A stretch of DNA of 42,021 nt from an uncultured Candidatus Thioglobus sp. (GTDB lineage: Bacteria > Pseudomonadota > Gammaproteobacteria > PS1 > Pseudothioglobaceae): the NCBI GenBank assembly GCA_905612405.1, contig CAJQRX010000018.1:1-42021 (forward strand). Reading direction: 5' to 3'. Positions 8,701 to 16,754 of this stretch are shown here, piece by piece (position 1 is the stretch's first letter; the number at the start of each line of letters is the position of its first letter). The position numbers were made by a program, and so were the translations under genes. The notes below the pieces were generated by a model. The model was given only the letters and a program-made list of their open reading frames with translations. It was not told where the DNA came from and ran no database searches.

Positions 8701-9236
8701 TGATAGATAGCGATGGATATCGCCCAAATGTCGGTATTGTAATTACTAATGAAAAAAGGCAGATACTTCTAGCAAAGCGCTTTAAACAAGATGCATGGCA
8801 ACTTCCTCAGGGTGGAATTGACACAGATGAAACTGAGCTAGATGCTCTTTATAGAGAGCTTGAAGAAGAGGTTGGTCTTAATCCAGACCATGTAACTCTT
8901 TTAGCTAAAACTCCTAAATGGCTTCGTTATGATCTACCTATTGAGCACATTAGGCGTCGTCAAAAACCGACCTGTATTGGCCAGAAACAGGTTTGGTTCC
9001 TATTAAAGCTTAAATCTGGTGATGACAATATCACTCTTGATTCACACCATGATATTGAGTTTGATGACTGGAAGTGGGTTGACTACTGGAAACCCGTCGA
9101 TGAAGTGATTGACTTTAAAAGAGCTGTCTATGAAGACATGTTAAAAGCACTTGCACCAATTCTATTTGATAATGAACATAGCATTCCTACGAAACTTTCT
9201 CGACCTCTGCAGTTTACTGCCATCAAGCTTTATTAA
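8700..9236 (+). CDS. rppH: RNA 5'-pyrophosphohydrolase RppH
   Basis: RppH removes pyrophosphate from 5' mRNA ends and so triggers RNase E-dependent decay. The 178-residue protein contains the full Nudix box GGIDTDETELDALYRELEEEVGL (about 38-60), preceded by DAWQLPQGG; the N-terminal IDSDGYRPNVGIVI is diagnostic of RppH. The start codon is GTG at 8700, sharing its G with the TAG stop of the upstream gene, an arrangement that favours reinitiation. The 3' end overlaps the opposing glaR gene by 4 bases. Family length varies from about 160 to 180, so it is complete. Confidence 0.95.
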   Translation: MIDSDGYRPNVGIVITNEKRQILLAKRFKQDAWQLPQGGIDTDETELDALYRELEEEVGLNPDHVTLLAKTPKWLRYDLPIEHIRRRQKPTCIGQKQVWFLLKLKSGDDNITLDSHHDIEFDDWKWVDYWKPVDEVIDFKRAVYEDMLKALAPILFDNEHSIPTKLSRPLQFTAIKLY

Positions 9237-9895
9237 GGCAGGTTTTTCTTTATCATCTCGACCGGTGTCATTATGTGCTCCTCTATAAGCTTTTGAGCAG
9301 ATATGGAATCTCTTTCAAGCACCAATACCATTAGCGCAACATGCTCGTTCTGATTTGCTTGTAGTGCTTCATAGTTAGTAACGTTTTCTTGAAGCCAAAG
9401 ATTTCGATATCGAGTAGATTTTTCATAAAGTGATTGTCTTATCTGAAATAGTCTTGGTGAGTCACAACCAGAAACTAATGCTTCATGAAATGAAAAATGT
9501 CGATTTTGCCATTCGCTCATATCAATATTTTCAGATTTACTGTATTTAGCTAATAAATGAGAAGCTGCAATTATTTTTGATTCCCAAAAATCATCACCTT
9601 TTTTTATAGCCATATCTAGACATAGGCCTTCTATTTTTGATCTTGCCTGATATATGTCAGTTAAATCATCAATAGATATATTACTAACATAAAAGCCTTT
9701 TTGGTTTTCTGACACAACTAAATCCTTTGCAATTAGTTGTGATAGTGCTTCTCTTATTGGACTTGTTCCAACTTTATAGCGGTCTTTTAAAGTTTTAATT
9801 TGTAATTTTTCACCGGGTAAGAACTCACCCTGAATAATATCATTAGTTAATGTATCAAGAATTTGAGAGGCTGTATTTTGCTTAGAAGTATCCAT
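9233..9895 (-). CDS. glaR: GntR/FCD-family transcriptional repressor, probable GlaR (CsiR)
   Basis: This is a 220-residue regulator with an N-terminal winged helix-turn-helix (about 10-75; LPGEKLQIKTLKDRYKVGTSPIREALSQL is a standard GntR recognition region) and a C-terminal FCD ligand-binding domain (about 85-210) with the usual metal-ligand histidines in HFSFHEALVSGCDSPRL and EHVALM. In E. coli the FCD regulator CsiR/GlaR represses the csiD-lhgO operon and is released by glutarate. Here the gene is divergent from the csiD and lhgO homologues, which is the main reason for the specific name. A 16-bp palindrome with the GTNNAC core of GntR operators lies in the shared intergenic region and is its likely binding site. 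Ligand identity is inference. Confidence 0.82.
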   Translation of the reverse strand: MDTSKQNTASQILDTLTNDIIQGEFLPGEKLQIKTLKDRYKVGTSPIREALSQLIAKDLVVSENQKGFYVSNISIDDLTDIYQARSKIEGLCLDMAIKKGDDFWESKIIAASHLLAKYSKSENIDMSEWQNRHFSFHEALVSGCDSPRLFQIRQSLYEKSTRYRNLWLQENVTNYEALQANQNEHVALMVLVLERDSISAQKLIEEHIMTPVEMIKKNLP

Positions 9896-9931
9896 TTTCT
9901 ACTTTTTTATATAGTTTAACTCCAGTATAGC

Positions 9932-9959
9932 TTGAATCATTTAAAAATGTAGTTATAAT
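9932..9959 (+). promoter_or_regulatory. Predicted promoter of glaH-lhgD
   Basis: A TTGAAT hexamer at 9932-9937 is followed after 16 bases by a perfect TATAAT at 9954-9959, a good sigma-70 type match. Transcription would begin near 9966, inside the palindrome at 9963-9978 and about 35 bases ahead of the glaH ATG. On the opposite strand, TATACT (9924-9929 complement) could serve glaR. Confidence 0.55.
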
Positions 9960-9962
9960 TAA

Positions 9963-9978
9963 ATAATGTCGACATTAT
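9963..9978. promoter_or_regulatory. Perfect 16-bp palindrome, probable GlaR operator
   Basis: The sequence ATAATGTCGACATTAT is a perfect inverted repeat. Its core TGTCGACA has the GT-NN-AC spacing typical of GntR/FCD operators such as the TTGTATACAA sites described for E. coli CsiR. It lies between divergent glaR and glaH and covers the predicted glaH transcription start, the right place for repression. Binding by GlaR is inferred. Confidence 0.65.
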
Positions 9979-10000
9979 ATAAAATACTTAATAAACTGTT

Positions 10001-10960
10001 ATGAATTCAAAAAAAATCTTAAATGTTGGTTTTGAATTAAGCCAGCATAAAAATAACTCAAGAGTTCAGGTTCTTACGTTATCAAAAAATACTGTAGAAA
10101 AGTTTTCTAAGAAAATAGTTGATCATAATGTTCAATCTATTGAATATAAACCATTTATAAGGTTTTATCTTGCAGATTGTCTAAACAAGCTAACTGATGA
10201 TACTTTAGGTAAATTTCTATTAAAAACTCTTAAAAATCGATCCACTGGAGCAATATTACTGGAATGCGAGTTATTAAATAACTCAACTCTAAATGGAATA
10301 GAGTTTATAGATTTTAATGTTCTACTATCTACGGCAATTTCTCATCTTATAGGTATTCCAAACCTTGATTCAATGTCAGGTAAGTTTTATGCTAGATTTA
10401 GTGTTAAAAATGAAGACAATAGTGACAGCTACCTCCGTCAAGCCCATCGCAGAATGGAACTCCACAATGATGGTACTTATGTTGAAGAGACCACTGACTG
10501 GGTAATCATGCAAAAAATTCTTGAAGTTGATGTCGAAGGTGGCGACTCACTTCTCCTTCATGTTGATGACTGGCAGGATTTGGATAAATTTTATCATCAT
10601 CCGTTAGCAAAAGAAAATCTTCAATGGGGATCGCCCTCTAGTAAAAATATAAGTTATAAAACGTCACATCCAATCTTTTTAGAGGAGATGAATGATGGAA
10701 AGCCAATTATGTCTTTTATTGATCAATTCGTTGAACCTTTGAATATTGAGCAAGGACTTTATTTATATGAAATGGGAGAGTCACTCGAAAAAGAGACGAA
10801 CACTTCAAATGTAAAATTACCCGAAGGAAGTATGCTTATTATTAATAATTATTGCTGGCTTCATGGAAGAGATAAATTTATAGCAAAAAAAAATCTTCAT
10901 AGGGAACTTCTTCGTCAAAGAGGTGTTTTTGTTGAAAATACTGGCGATAATGATAAATAA
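10001..10960 (+). CDS. glaH: Glutarate 2-hydroxylase GlaH (CsiD), 2-oxoglutarate/Fe(II) dioxygenase
   Basis: GlaH hydroxylates glutarate to L-2-hydroxyglutarate with O2 and 2-oxoglutarate, releasing succinate and CO2. The 319-residue protein resembles E. coli CsiD (325 residues) along its whole length by recalled sequence. The conserved stretches include YKPFIRF, HLIG, DNSDSYLRQAHRRMELHNDGT, GGDSLLLHVDDW, SFIDQFVEP and INNYCWLHGRD. The iron ligands are His155, Asp157 and His288; the 2-oxoglutarate-binding arginines fall in HRELLRQRG (about 300-308). Only 24 bases separate it from lhgD, whose product consumes its product. Regulation by the divergent GlaR through the 9963-9978 palindrome is likely. 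Confidence 0.93.
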   Translation: MNSKKILNVGFELSQHKNNSRVQVLTLSKNTVEKFSKKIVDHNVQSIEYKPFIRFYLADCLNKLTDDTLGKFLLKTLKNRSTGAILLECELLNNSTLNGIEFIDFNVLLSTAISHLIGIPNLDSMSGKFYARFSVKNEDNSDSYLRQAHRRMELHNDGTYVEETTDWVIMQKILEVDVEGGDSLLLHVDDWQDLDKFYHHPLAKENLQWGSPSSKNISYKTSHPIFLEEMNDGKPIMSFIDQFVEPLNIEQGLYLYEMGESLEKETNTSNVKLPEGSMLIINNYCWLHGRDKFIAKKNLHRELLRQRGVFVENTGDNDK

Positions 10961-10984
10961 TTTCTTTTTAATATACTTGTTCAA

Positions 10985-12202
10985 ATGAAGAAAGAATTAA
11001 TGTTCGACTATGTTGTTTTAGGAGGAGGTATTGTTGGCGTTTCAACGGCACTATCACTTATTACAAAACACCCTGATAAACGCATCCTGCTAATTGAAAA
11101 AGAAAGATCTTTTGCTCAACACCAAACGGGACACAATAGTGGCGTCATTCATGCTGGAGTTTATTATGAGCCTGGCAGCTTAAAGGCAAAATTTTGCAGA
11201 GAAGGATTAAAGGAAACAATCAATTTCTGCTCACTTCATCAAATTCCATACCAACAGTGCGGTAAATTACTAGTAGCCACAAATGATATTGAATTAAGGC
11301 GGATGAAAGAGCTTTATGAACGGTGCAAATCGAATGATATTGAAGTTGAAATTTTAAATAAAAAAACATTAAATGAAATTGAGCCAAATATCTCTGGTAT
11401 TGGTGCGCTTTTAGTTAAGTCAACTGGAATCGTTAACTATAAATTAATTACAGAGAAAATGTCACAGCAATTTGAGTCATTAGGTGGAAGGTTTCTTCTT
11501 AATACTAAAATAATTAATCTTAAGGAAGACGAAGATAAAATTCAAATTATAACTTCAAATGAAATATTCAGCTCTAGATATCTTGTTTGCTGTGCCGGTT
11601 TAATGGCTGACAGAATAGCAAAACTTCTTAAAATTAAAATTAACTTTCAAATTGTTCCTTTTAGAGGAGAGTACTTCAAGCTTCCTGAGAAACATAACAA
11701 TCTCGTTAAGCATTTGATCTACCCAATACCTGATCCAAGCCTTCCTTTCCTAGGGGTTCATTTAACTAAAATGATTGATGGAAGTATAACTGTTGGGCCA
11801 AATGCAGTCCTAGGATTTAAGCGTGAGGGTTATAGTCAGTTTAATTTCAGCCTTAAGGATAGTTTTCAGTTATTAACATTTAAAGGCTTTCATAAGGTAC
11901 TTATGAAGAACTTTAAATCGGGTTTATATGAAATGAAAAACTCAATCTTTAAGAAAGGTTATTTAAAGGAGGTGCAAAAATACAGTCCTCTGATAAAACT
12001 TAATGACCTGCAATCCTATCCTGCAGGAATTAGAGCGCAGGCAGTTTTAGATGATGGAACACTGGTTCATGACTTTTTATTTGTTGAGAGTAGGCGATCA
12101 ATCCACGTATGCAACGCACCATCACCTGCAGCAACGTCAGCTATCCCAATTGGAAAATATATTACGGATAAAGCGACCCAGGCTTATAACAAGCTAGCTT
12201 AA
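10985..12202 (+). CDS. lhgD: L-2-hydroxyglutarate dehydrogenase (LhgD/LhgO)
   Basis: This FAD enzyme oxidises L-2-hydroxyglutarate to 2-oxoglutarate and in E. coli passes the electrons to the quinone pool (LhgO/LhgD). The 405-residue product has the DAO-family dinucleotide fold at VVLGGGIVGVS (10-20), the HQTGHNSGVIHAGVYYEPGSLKA motif characteristic of this family near residues 47-69, and the C-terminal AGIRAQAVLDDGTLVHDFLF and NAPSPAATSAIPIGKYI stretches. It follows glaH directly and completes glutarate to 2-oxoglutarate conversion. There is no gabD or gabT directly downstream as in E. coli; related genes sit in the neighbouring polyamine cluster. Its 3' end overlaps the opposing amidotransferase by 9 bases. 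Confidence 0.93.
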   Translation: MKKELMFDYVVLGGGIVGVSTALSLITKHPDKRILLIEKERSFAQHQTGHNSGVIHAGVYYEPGSLKAKFCREGLKETINFCSLHQIPYQQCGKLLVATNDIELRRMKELYERCKSNDIEVEILNKKTLNEIEPNISGIGALLVKSTGIVNYKLITEKMSQQFESLGGRFLLNTKIINLKEDEDKIQIITSNEIFSSRYLVCCAGLMADRIAKLLKIKINFQIVPFRGEYFKLPEKHNNLVKHLIYPIPDPSLPFLGVHLTKMIDGSITVGPNAVLGFKREGYSQFNFSLKDSFQLLTFKGFHKVLMKNFKSGLYEMKNSIFKKGYLKEVQKYSPLIKLNDLQSYPAGIRAQAVLDDGTLVHDFLFVESRRSIHVCNAPSPAATSAIPIGKYITDKATQAYNKLA

Positions 12203-12913
12203 TTTAAAAAACTGCCTTATAGTTTCAGCGAACTGAATTGACTGAACACTTTCAGGTCTAGCTTCAAGCTTAATTAATGCAGGATCTACAAATTCCTTTG
12301 GTATTGTTATATCTCTTCTAGCTGACAGAAGATCCTTTATAAAATTGACCAAAAATTCTGGATGTGCTTGCATTGTAAGAACTTTATTTTTTATATAAAA
12401 ACCAGCATTTTCACAAAAATCAGATTTTGCATAAACAGTAGCGCCCTCTGGCGCTTGCAGAACCTGATCTTGATGACAAATGTTTAAGGTAACCTCTTCC
12501 AACAAATTACTCATATAATCTGTTTTATTGCTAATTTGATAAGTATGAAGTCCTAAGCCCCATCCTTTTATTGATTTTTCAACATTCCCTCCAAGCGCTT
12601 GAGCAATTAGTTGATGCCCAAAACAGACTCCAAAGATTGGAAGTTTATCTTTATAAATATTTTTAATCATTACGCTAATTAATGGTATCCAAGAGTGATC
12701 CTCATAAACACCGTGCGGTGAGCCAGTAACAATCCACCCATCACACTCAAGATGATCTTTTGGAAATACTGCATCTAGAATATTAAATGTTTTGAATTCA
12801 AATACTTTCTCCTCAGAATTAATAAGCGCAATAAGCATTTCTGCATAAGTGCCATATTCTTTAACCAAGTCTTCTGGAGCTCTTCCAACTAACAATATTC
12901 CAATTTTCATCAT
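12194..12913 (-). CDS. Class I glutamine amidotransferase, PauD-like gamma-glutamyl hydrolase candidate
   Basis: This is a 239-residue free-standing triad amidotransferase of the GuaA-N-terminal type. The nucleophile is Cys97 in FGVCFGHQLIAQALGG; His184 and Glu186 in MQAHPEF complete the triad, and VTGSPHGVYED forms the oxyanion loop. It is not the C26 peptidase PuuD family. As the last gene of a minus-strand operon with agmatinase, the FAD polyamine oxidase and the aminotransferase, it is a reasonable candidate for cleaving gamma-glutamyl-aminobutyrate to GABA and glutamate, as proposed for Pseudomonas PauD proteins. That role is inferred from context only; other amide-hydrolysing roles are possible. 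Confidence 0.82.
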   Translation of the reverse strand: MMKIGILLVGRAPEDLVKEYGTYAEMLIALINSEEKVFEFKTFNILDAVFPKDHLECDGWIVTGSPHGVYEDHSWIPLISVMIKNIYKDKLPIFGVCFGHQLIAQALGGNVEKSIKGWGLGLHTYQISNKTDYMSNLLEEVTLNICHQDQVLQAPEGATVYAKSDFCENAGFYIKNKVLTMQAHPEFLVNFIKDLLSARRDITIPKEFVDPALIKLEARPESVQSIQFAETIRQFFKLS

Positions 12914-12933
12914 ATTTTTAAGAAAATAAAATT

Positions 12934-13902
12934 TTACTTCTTCTTCATTTTTTGTTTGGCTCTAATGACTAAATAATCATGCGCAATAGTCGCTGCAACT
13001 ATTGCAGTAATTTCAGCATGGTCATAAACTGGAGCAACTTCAACAACATCTGCTCCAATAAAATTTAAGCCATCTAAGCCCCTAATAATGCCTAATGCCT
13101 GGGCAGATGTTAGACCTCCAGCAACAGGTGTTCCAGTTCCAGGAGCATATGCTGGATCAAGACCATCCACATCAAATGTAAGGTATGTAGGCCGATCTTT
13201 TACAACTTCAATTATCTTTTCAATTACTTTTTTAACTCCATTCTCATGAACCCAAGGTGCATGAAGAATAGTTACTCCTTTTGTATTGCTATTATGTGTT
13301 CTTATTCCAACTTGTATAGAGTGCTCAGTATCAATTAAATTCTCTTTGATGGCTCTTGAAAACATCGTCCCATGATCAAGCCTTCCATCTTCATCAGGCC
13401 ATGAATCTGTATGCGCATCAAAATGAACAAGTGCAATTGGACCATGTTTTGCAGCGTGGGCCCTTAGAAGTGGATAGGTTACGAAATGATCACCACCAAA
13501 AGTAAGCATCTCTGCGCCAGAATCTAATATAGTTTTAGCATGAGCCTCGATTTGAGTTACCACATCACCATGAAAACCGTAGTCCAATTCGCAGTCGCCA
13601 TAGTCAGTAACTGCTAAAGTTTTAAAGGGATCTATACCATCTGGAAATGCCAATAATTCTGCAAGCTGAACTGAGGCTTCTCTAATTGCTTTGGGGCCAA
13701 ACCTTGCACCAGGACGAAAGCTCGTTGCAGCGTCAAATGGGATACCACTTACAGCAATATCAACTCCCTTTAGGTCCTTTGTATACTTACGCCTTAAAAA
13801 ACTAAGAGCGCCGCCATAGGTCATTTCATTATCTCTTCCATAGAGACTTTTTTTAGTGAAAGCTTGGTCGGTCTTTATATCTTCAAAATCATCAGTACTC
13901 AT
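12934..13902 (-). CDS. speB: Agmatinase (ureohydrolase family)
   Basis: Agmatinase hydrolyses agmatine to putrescine and urea with a binuclear Mn centre. The 322-residue protein has all metal ligands: His139 in GGDHF, Asp162, His164 and Asp166 in FDAHTD, and Asp244 and Asp246 in FDVDGLDPAYAPGTGTP. The TSFRPGARFGPKAIREAS stretch is typical of agmatinase-type rather than arginase-type sequences; guanidinobutyrase is a close alternative and would yield GABA, which also suits this pathway. It is the third gene of the operon running from the aminotransferase, 35 bases after the FAD oxidase and 20 before the amidotransferase. No arginine decarboxylase is visible, so agmatine would come from elsewhere or from outside. 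Confidence 0.9.
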   Translation of the reverse strand: MSTDDFEDIKTDQAFTKKSLYGRDNEMTYGGALSFLRRKYTKDLKGVDIAVSGIPFDAATSFRPGARFGPKAIREASVQLAELLAFPDGIDPFKTLAVTDYGDCELDYGFHGDVVTQIEAHAKTILDSGAEMLTFGGDHFVTYPLLRAHAAKHGPIALVHFDAHTDSWPDEDGRLDHGTMFSRAIKENLIDTEHSIQVGIRTHNSNTKGVTILHAPWVHENGVKKVIEKIIEVVKDRPTYLTFDVDGLDPAYAPGTGTPVAGGLTSAQALGIIRGLDGLNFIGADVVEVAPVYDHAEITAIVAATIAHDYLVIRAKQKMKKK

Positions 13903-13937
13903 TAATTTTTCCTATATGTTGAAAAACTAGCCTCTTA

Positions 13938-15206
13938 TTACAATCTGTCCATTAGCGAATAATAAAGCATACCAAGCTTCATACTTGGATTTCGCAGAAA
14001 TCTTCCACCAGGAAAACTTTGCCTTGGGATCTTAGCCATAATATCAAAAGTCTCACCATTCCCAGTAATTTTTTCAGAAACTAATTTCCCAGAGTAACTT
14101 GCTAGGGCAACACCCTGGCCAGAATAGCCTTGAGCAGATATAACTTTATCTTTGTGTAGTGTAGTAAAAAATGGCAGGCGATTCATTGTTATCGCAAGCT
14201 TTCCTCCCCAAGCATAATCAATTTTTATGCCCTTTAAAAATGGATAAATCTTTTCTAAGGGCCTGGTAACTATTGGGATAATATTACTAGAAAGTTCTTG
14301 TGAATAATTTTCACCACCACCAAAAAGTAAGCGCTTATCAGCACTCAATCGAAAATAGTTAATAACAAACCTAGAGTCAGCAAAGGCGATATCTTTTGGG
14401 TTTATTTTTTTAATAGTTTGGTCATCTAGTATCTCTGTAGCAACAATGTAATTGTTCATTGGCAGTATTTTTGATGTTAAGCTTTTTTCAAGGTTACCAA
14501 GGTAACCGTTACAAGCTAGAACAACCCGATCTGATTTTATGGAACCATCCTTAGTCAATACCTTAACATGGTCATCATTAACCTTATAACTTAATGCAGG
14601 GCTATTTTCAAAAATCTTTGCTCCTGCTGAGATAGCAGCTTTTGCAATTCCAAGAGCATAATTAAGTGGATGACAATGAGCCTCACCTTCGTCATAACTG
14701 CCTCCATAATAAGTATTTGAGCCAGTCACACCTCTCATTTCATTATCACTCAAATACTCAATATCATGATAATCATAGTTCTCATTCATATGATCAACAT
14801 ATTGTTTTGACTCATCACAATATTTTTGTTTATGATTAGGGTGTGCAATACCTTTTTTATAGTCACACTTAATTTGGTATTTATCAATAAGTTCTTTAGC
14901 GTGATATTTTGATTTTTCTCCAATTTCCCACAAAACTTTAGCATAATCTAACCCTAAAGCCTTTTCCAAATAAAATTGATCTCTACGCATTCCACCTGAT
15001 ACTTGTCCCCCGTTAGCACCAGATGCGCCAGATGCAATTTTATTGGATTCAATAAGAATAACCTTAACACCTGCATTGGCCAGATAGAGAGCTGTTGATA
15101 ACCCTGTATATCCTCCACCAATAACGCAAACATCAGCCACAACATCTTCAGTTAATGATGTCTGTTCTATTTCTGTATTTCTACTAGCCTGATAATAAGA
15201 TTGCAC
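13938..15206 (-). CDS. puuB: FAD-dependent gamma-glutamylpolyamine oxidase (PuuB/PauB-like)
   Basis: The 422-residue DAO-family flavoprotein carries the dinucleotide motif VIGGGYTGLSTALYLA (28-43) and the IASGASGANGGQVSGG stretch (about 57-72) typical of gamma-glutamylputrescine oxidase and PauB. LACNGYLG and the C-terminal AQGYSGQGVALASYSGKL are further family marks. The expected reaction is oxidation of gamma-glutamylputrescine to the aminoaldehyde, H2O2 and ammonia. Eight bases separate it from the aminotransferase upstream, and a gamma-glutamylpolyamine synthetase is divergently transcribed nearby, which supports the specific role over a generic amine oxidase. Substrate range (putrescine, cadaverine, spermidine) cannot be read from sequence. 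Confidence 0.85.
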   Translation of the reverse strand: MQSYYQASRNTEIEQTSLTEDVVADVCVIGGGYTGLSTALYLANAGVKVILIESNKIASGASGANGGQVSGGMRRDQFYLEKALGLDYAKVLWEIGEKSKYHAKELIDKYQIKCDYKKGIAHPNHKQKYCDESKQYVDHMNENYDYHDIEYLSDNEMRGVTGSNTYYGGSYDEGEAHCHPLNYALGIAKAAISAGAKIFENSPALSYKVNDDHVKVLTKDGSIKSDRVVLACNGYLGNLEKSLTSKILPMNNYIVATEILDDQTIKKINPKDIAFADSRFVINYFRLSADKRLLFGGGENYSQELSSNIIPIVTRPLEKIYPFLKGIKIDYAWGGKLAITMNRLPFFTTLHKDKVISAQGYSGQGVALASYSGKLVSEKITGNGETFDIMAKIPRQSFPGGRFLRNPSMKLGMLYYSLMDRL

Positions 15207-15214
15207 GTGAAAAA

Positions 15215-16588
15215 TTATTTAATCGATTGAGCTGTTAAATCAAGGCACTTCCAAACCTTCTCTATGATTTCATCAATATGTTCATTATTACAAATTAAAG
15301 GGGGTGAAATAACCATCTTATTTTTAATTGCCCTCATCACTATGCCATTCTCATAACAAAGATCACGACATTTTCCAACAATCTCTCCAGTATTCTCAAA
15401 TCGCTTACAATTTTCTTTATCTTCAACAATTTCGATAGCTGCAAGCATTCCAAGTTGTCTAGCTTCACCCACCAAGGAATGATTCTCTAAATCCTTCCAC
15501 TTACTTCCCAAGTATGGGGCGGTATTATTTTTGACTTGATGTATTATATTAGTGCTCTCCATTAACTCAAGGTTAGCAATAGCTGCAGCCATGCAGGCTG
15601 GATGTCCTGAGTAGGTATAGCCATGATTAAACTCTTGCTTAGCTGAGGCTAATACTTCCACAATATCATCATGAACAACAACACCTCCAACGGGAAGATA
15701 GCCAGAGGTAACTCCTTTTGCAAATGCCATTAAATCTGGCTTAAAATTAAAGTGTCCAGAGCCAAACCATTCCCCAGTCCTTCCAAAGCCACATATTACT
15801 TCATCTGCAACTAAAAGGATGTTTCTCTCTTTACAAATTCTACTAATCTCTGGCCAATAAGTTTTTGGAGGAATAATTACCCCTCCAGCGCCTTGAACAG
15901 GCTCTGCAATAAATGCAGCAACGCGATCTTCGCCTAACTCATCAATTTTTTTAGCAAGGCTTTGAGCCATCTTAATTCCAAATTCATCCTCATCAATCTT
16001 TCCACCTGCCTCGACACAAGCATCATAATAGTAGGGCTGTTCAACATGTTCAATATCCGCTATGGGTAAACCACCTTGAGCATGCATTGCACTCATTCCA
16101 CCCAAACTAGCACCAGCCATGGTTGAGCCATGGTAGGCATTTTTACGACTAATAATGACAGACTTAGAGGGCTTTCCTTTTGCGTCCCAGTAGTGCCTTG
16201 CTAACCTGACAATAGTGTCATTTGCTTCAGATCCAGAACCACAAAAATAAATTTTATTCATCCCTTCTGGCGTTTTATTCGCAATCATTTCAGATAACTT
16301 AATAGCAGAGGGATGACTAGATCCAAAGAAATTATTATAATAAACAAGTTCTTTCATTTGTTCATTTACAGCCTTAATAATTGATTGTTGGCCATAGCCC
16401 ATGTTGACACACCAAAGTCCCGACATACTATCTAAAATTTTCTTACCATCATTGTCATAGATATAAACGCCATCTGCACGACTAATAATATGAGTTTCCT
16501 CTGGATTTTTCATATAACTTAAATCACTAAACGATTGAATTAAATGCTTGGCATTTTTTTGTTGAAGGGCAGATGTGCTTATAGTCAT
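15215..16588 (-). CDS. spuC: Class III aminotransferase, SpuC-like (putrescine/GABA--pyruvate)
   Basis: The 457-residue PLP enzyme belongs to the SpuC/omega-amino acid:pyruvate transaminase group. GSGSEANDTIVRLAR (117-131) binds the cofactor phosphate, ADEVICGFGRTGEWF holds the PLP-nitrogen Asp262, and Lys291 in FAKGVTSGYLPVGG is the Schiff-base lysine; HGYTYSGHPA lies downstream. Likely reactions are transamination of putrescine or cadaverine, or of GABA or 5-aminovalerate, to the semialdehyde with pyruvate as acceptor. It is the first gene of the minus-strand operon and is divergent from the gamma-glutamylpolyamine synthetase, so diamines could enter by either route. Choosing between diamine and omega-amino-acid substrates is not possible here. 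Confidence 0.88.
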   Translation of the reverse strand: MTISTSALQQKNAKHLIQSFSDLSYMKNPEETHIISRADGVYIYDNDGKKILDSMSGLWCVNMGYGQQSIIKAVNEQMKELVYYNNFFGSSHPSAIKLSEMIANKTPEGMNKIYFCGSGSEANDTIVRLARHYWDAKGKPSKSVIISRKNAYHGSTMAGASLGGMSAMHAQGGLPIADIEHVEQPYYYDACVEAGGKIDEDEFGIKMAQSLAKKIDELGEDRVAAFIAEPVQGAGGVIIPPKTYWPEISRICKERNILLVADEVICGFGRTGEWFGSGHFNFKPDLMAFAKGVTSGYLPVGGVVVHDDIVEVLASAKQEFNHGYTYSGHPACMAAAIANLELMESTNIIHQVKNNTAPYLGSKWKDLENHSLVGEARQLGMLAAIEIVEDKENCKRFENTGEIVGKCRDLCYENGIVMRAIKNKMVISPPLICNNEHIDEIIEKVWKCLDLTAQSIK

Positions 16589-16754
16589 GGGAATTCCTTA
16601 ATAAATTATTAACTTTAAATCGCAAGAAATTGAAATTATCTTGCAACGCAATTTTAAATGTTATAGTGTAATACTTTTTTGAATCATGAGTAAAAAAAAA
16701 TTCCAATTGATCAGAAAAATATTACAAATAATTAAATAGCAAACTTTTAAATAC
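16589..16754. promoter_or_regulatory. Divergent control region between spuC and puuA operons
   Basis: This 166-base AT-rich region must hold the start sites of both polyamine operons. It contains an inverted repeat GCAAGA (16622-16627) / TCTTGC (16639-16644), whose right arm runs into a second dyad TTGCAACGCAA (16641-16651). On the plus strand a TTGCAA (16641-16646) precedes TATAGT (16662-16667) with a short 15-base spacer. No gene for a PuuR-type regulator is seen nearby, so the regulator is unknown. Confidence 0.4.

Noticed and set aside
16686..16739. A 17-codon Lys/Ile-rich ORF just before puuA that could be a leader peptide
   Set aside because: No ribosome site, no attenuator hairpin after it and a composition expected by chance in an AT-rich gap.
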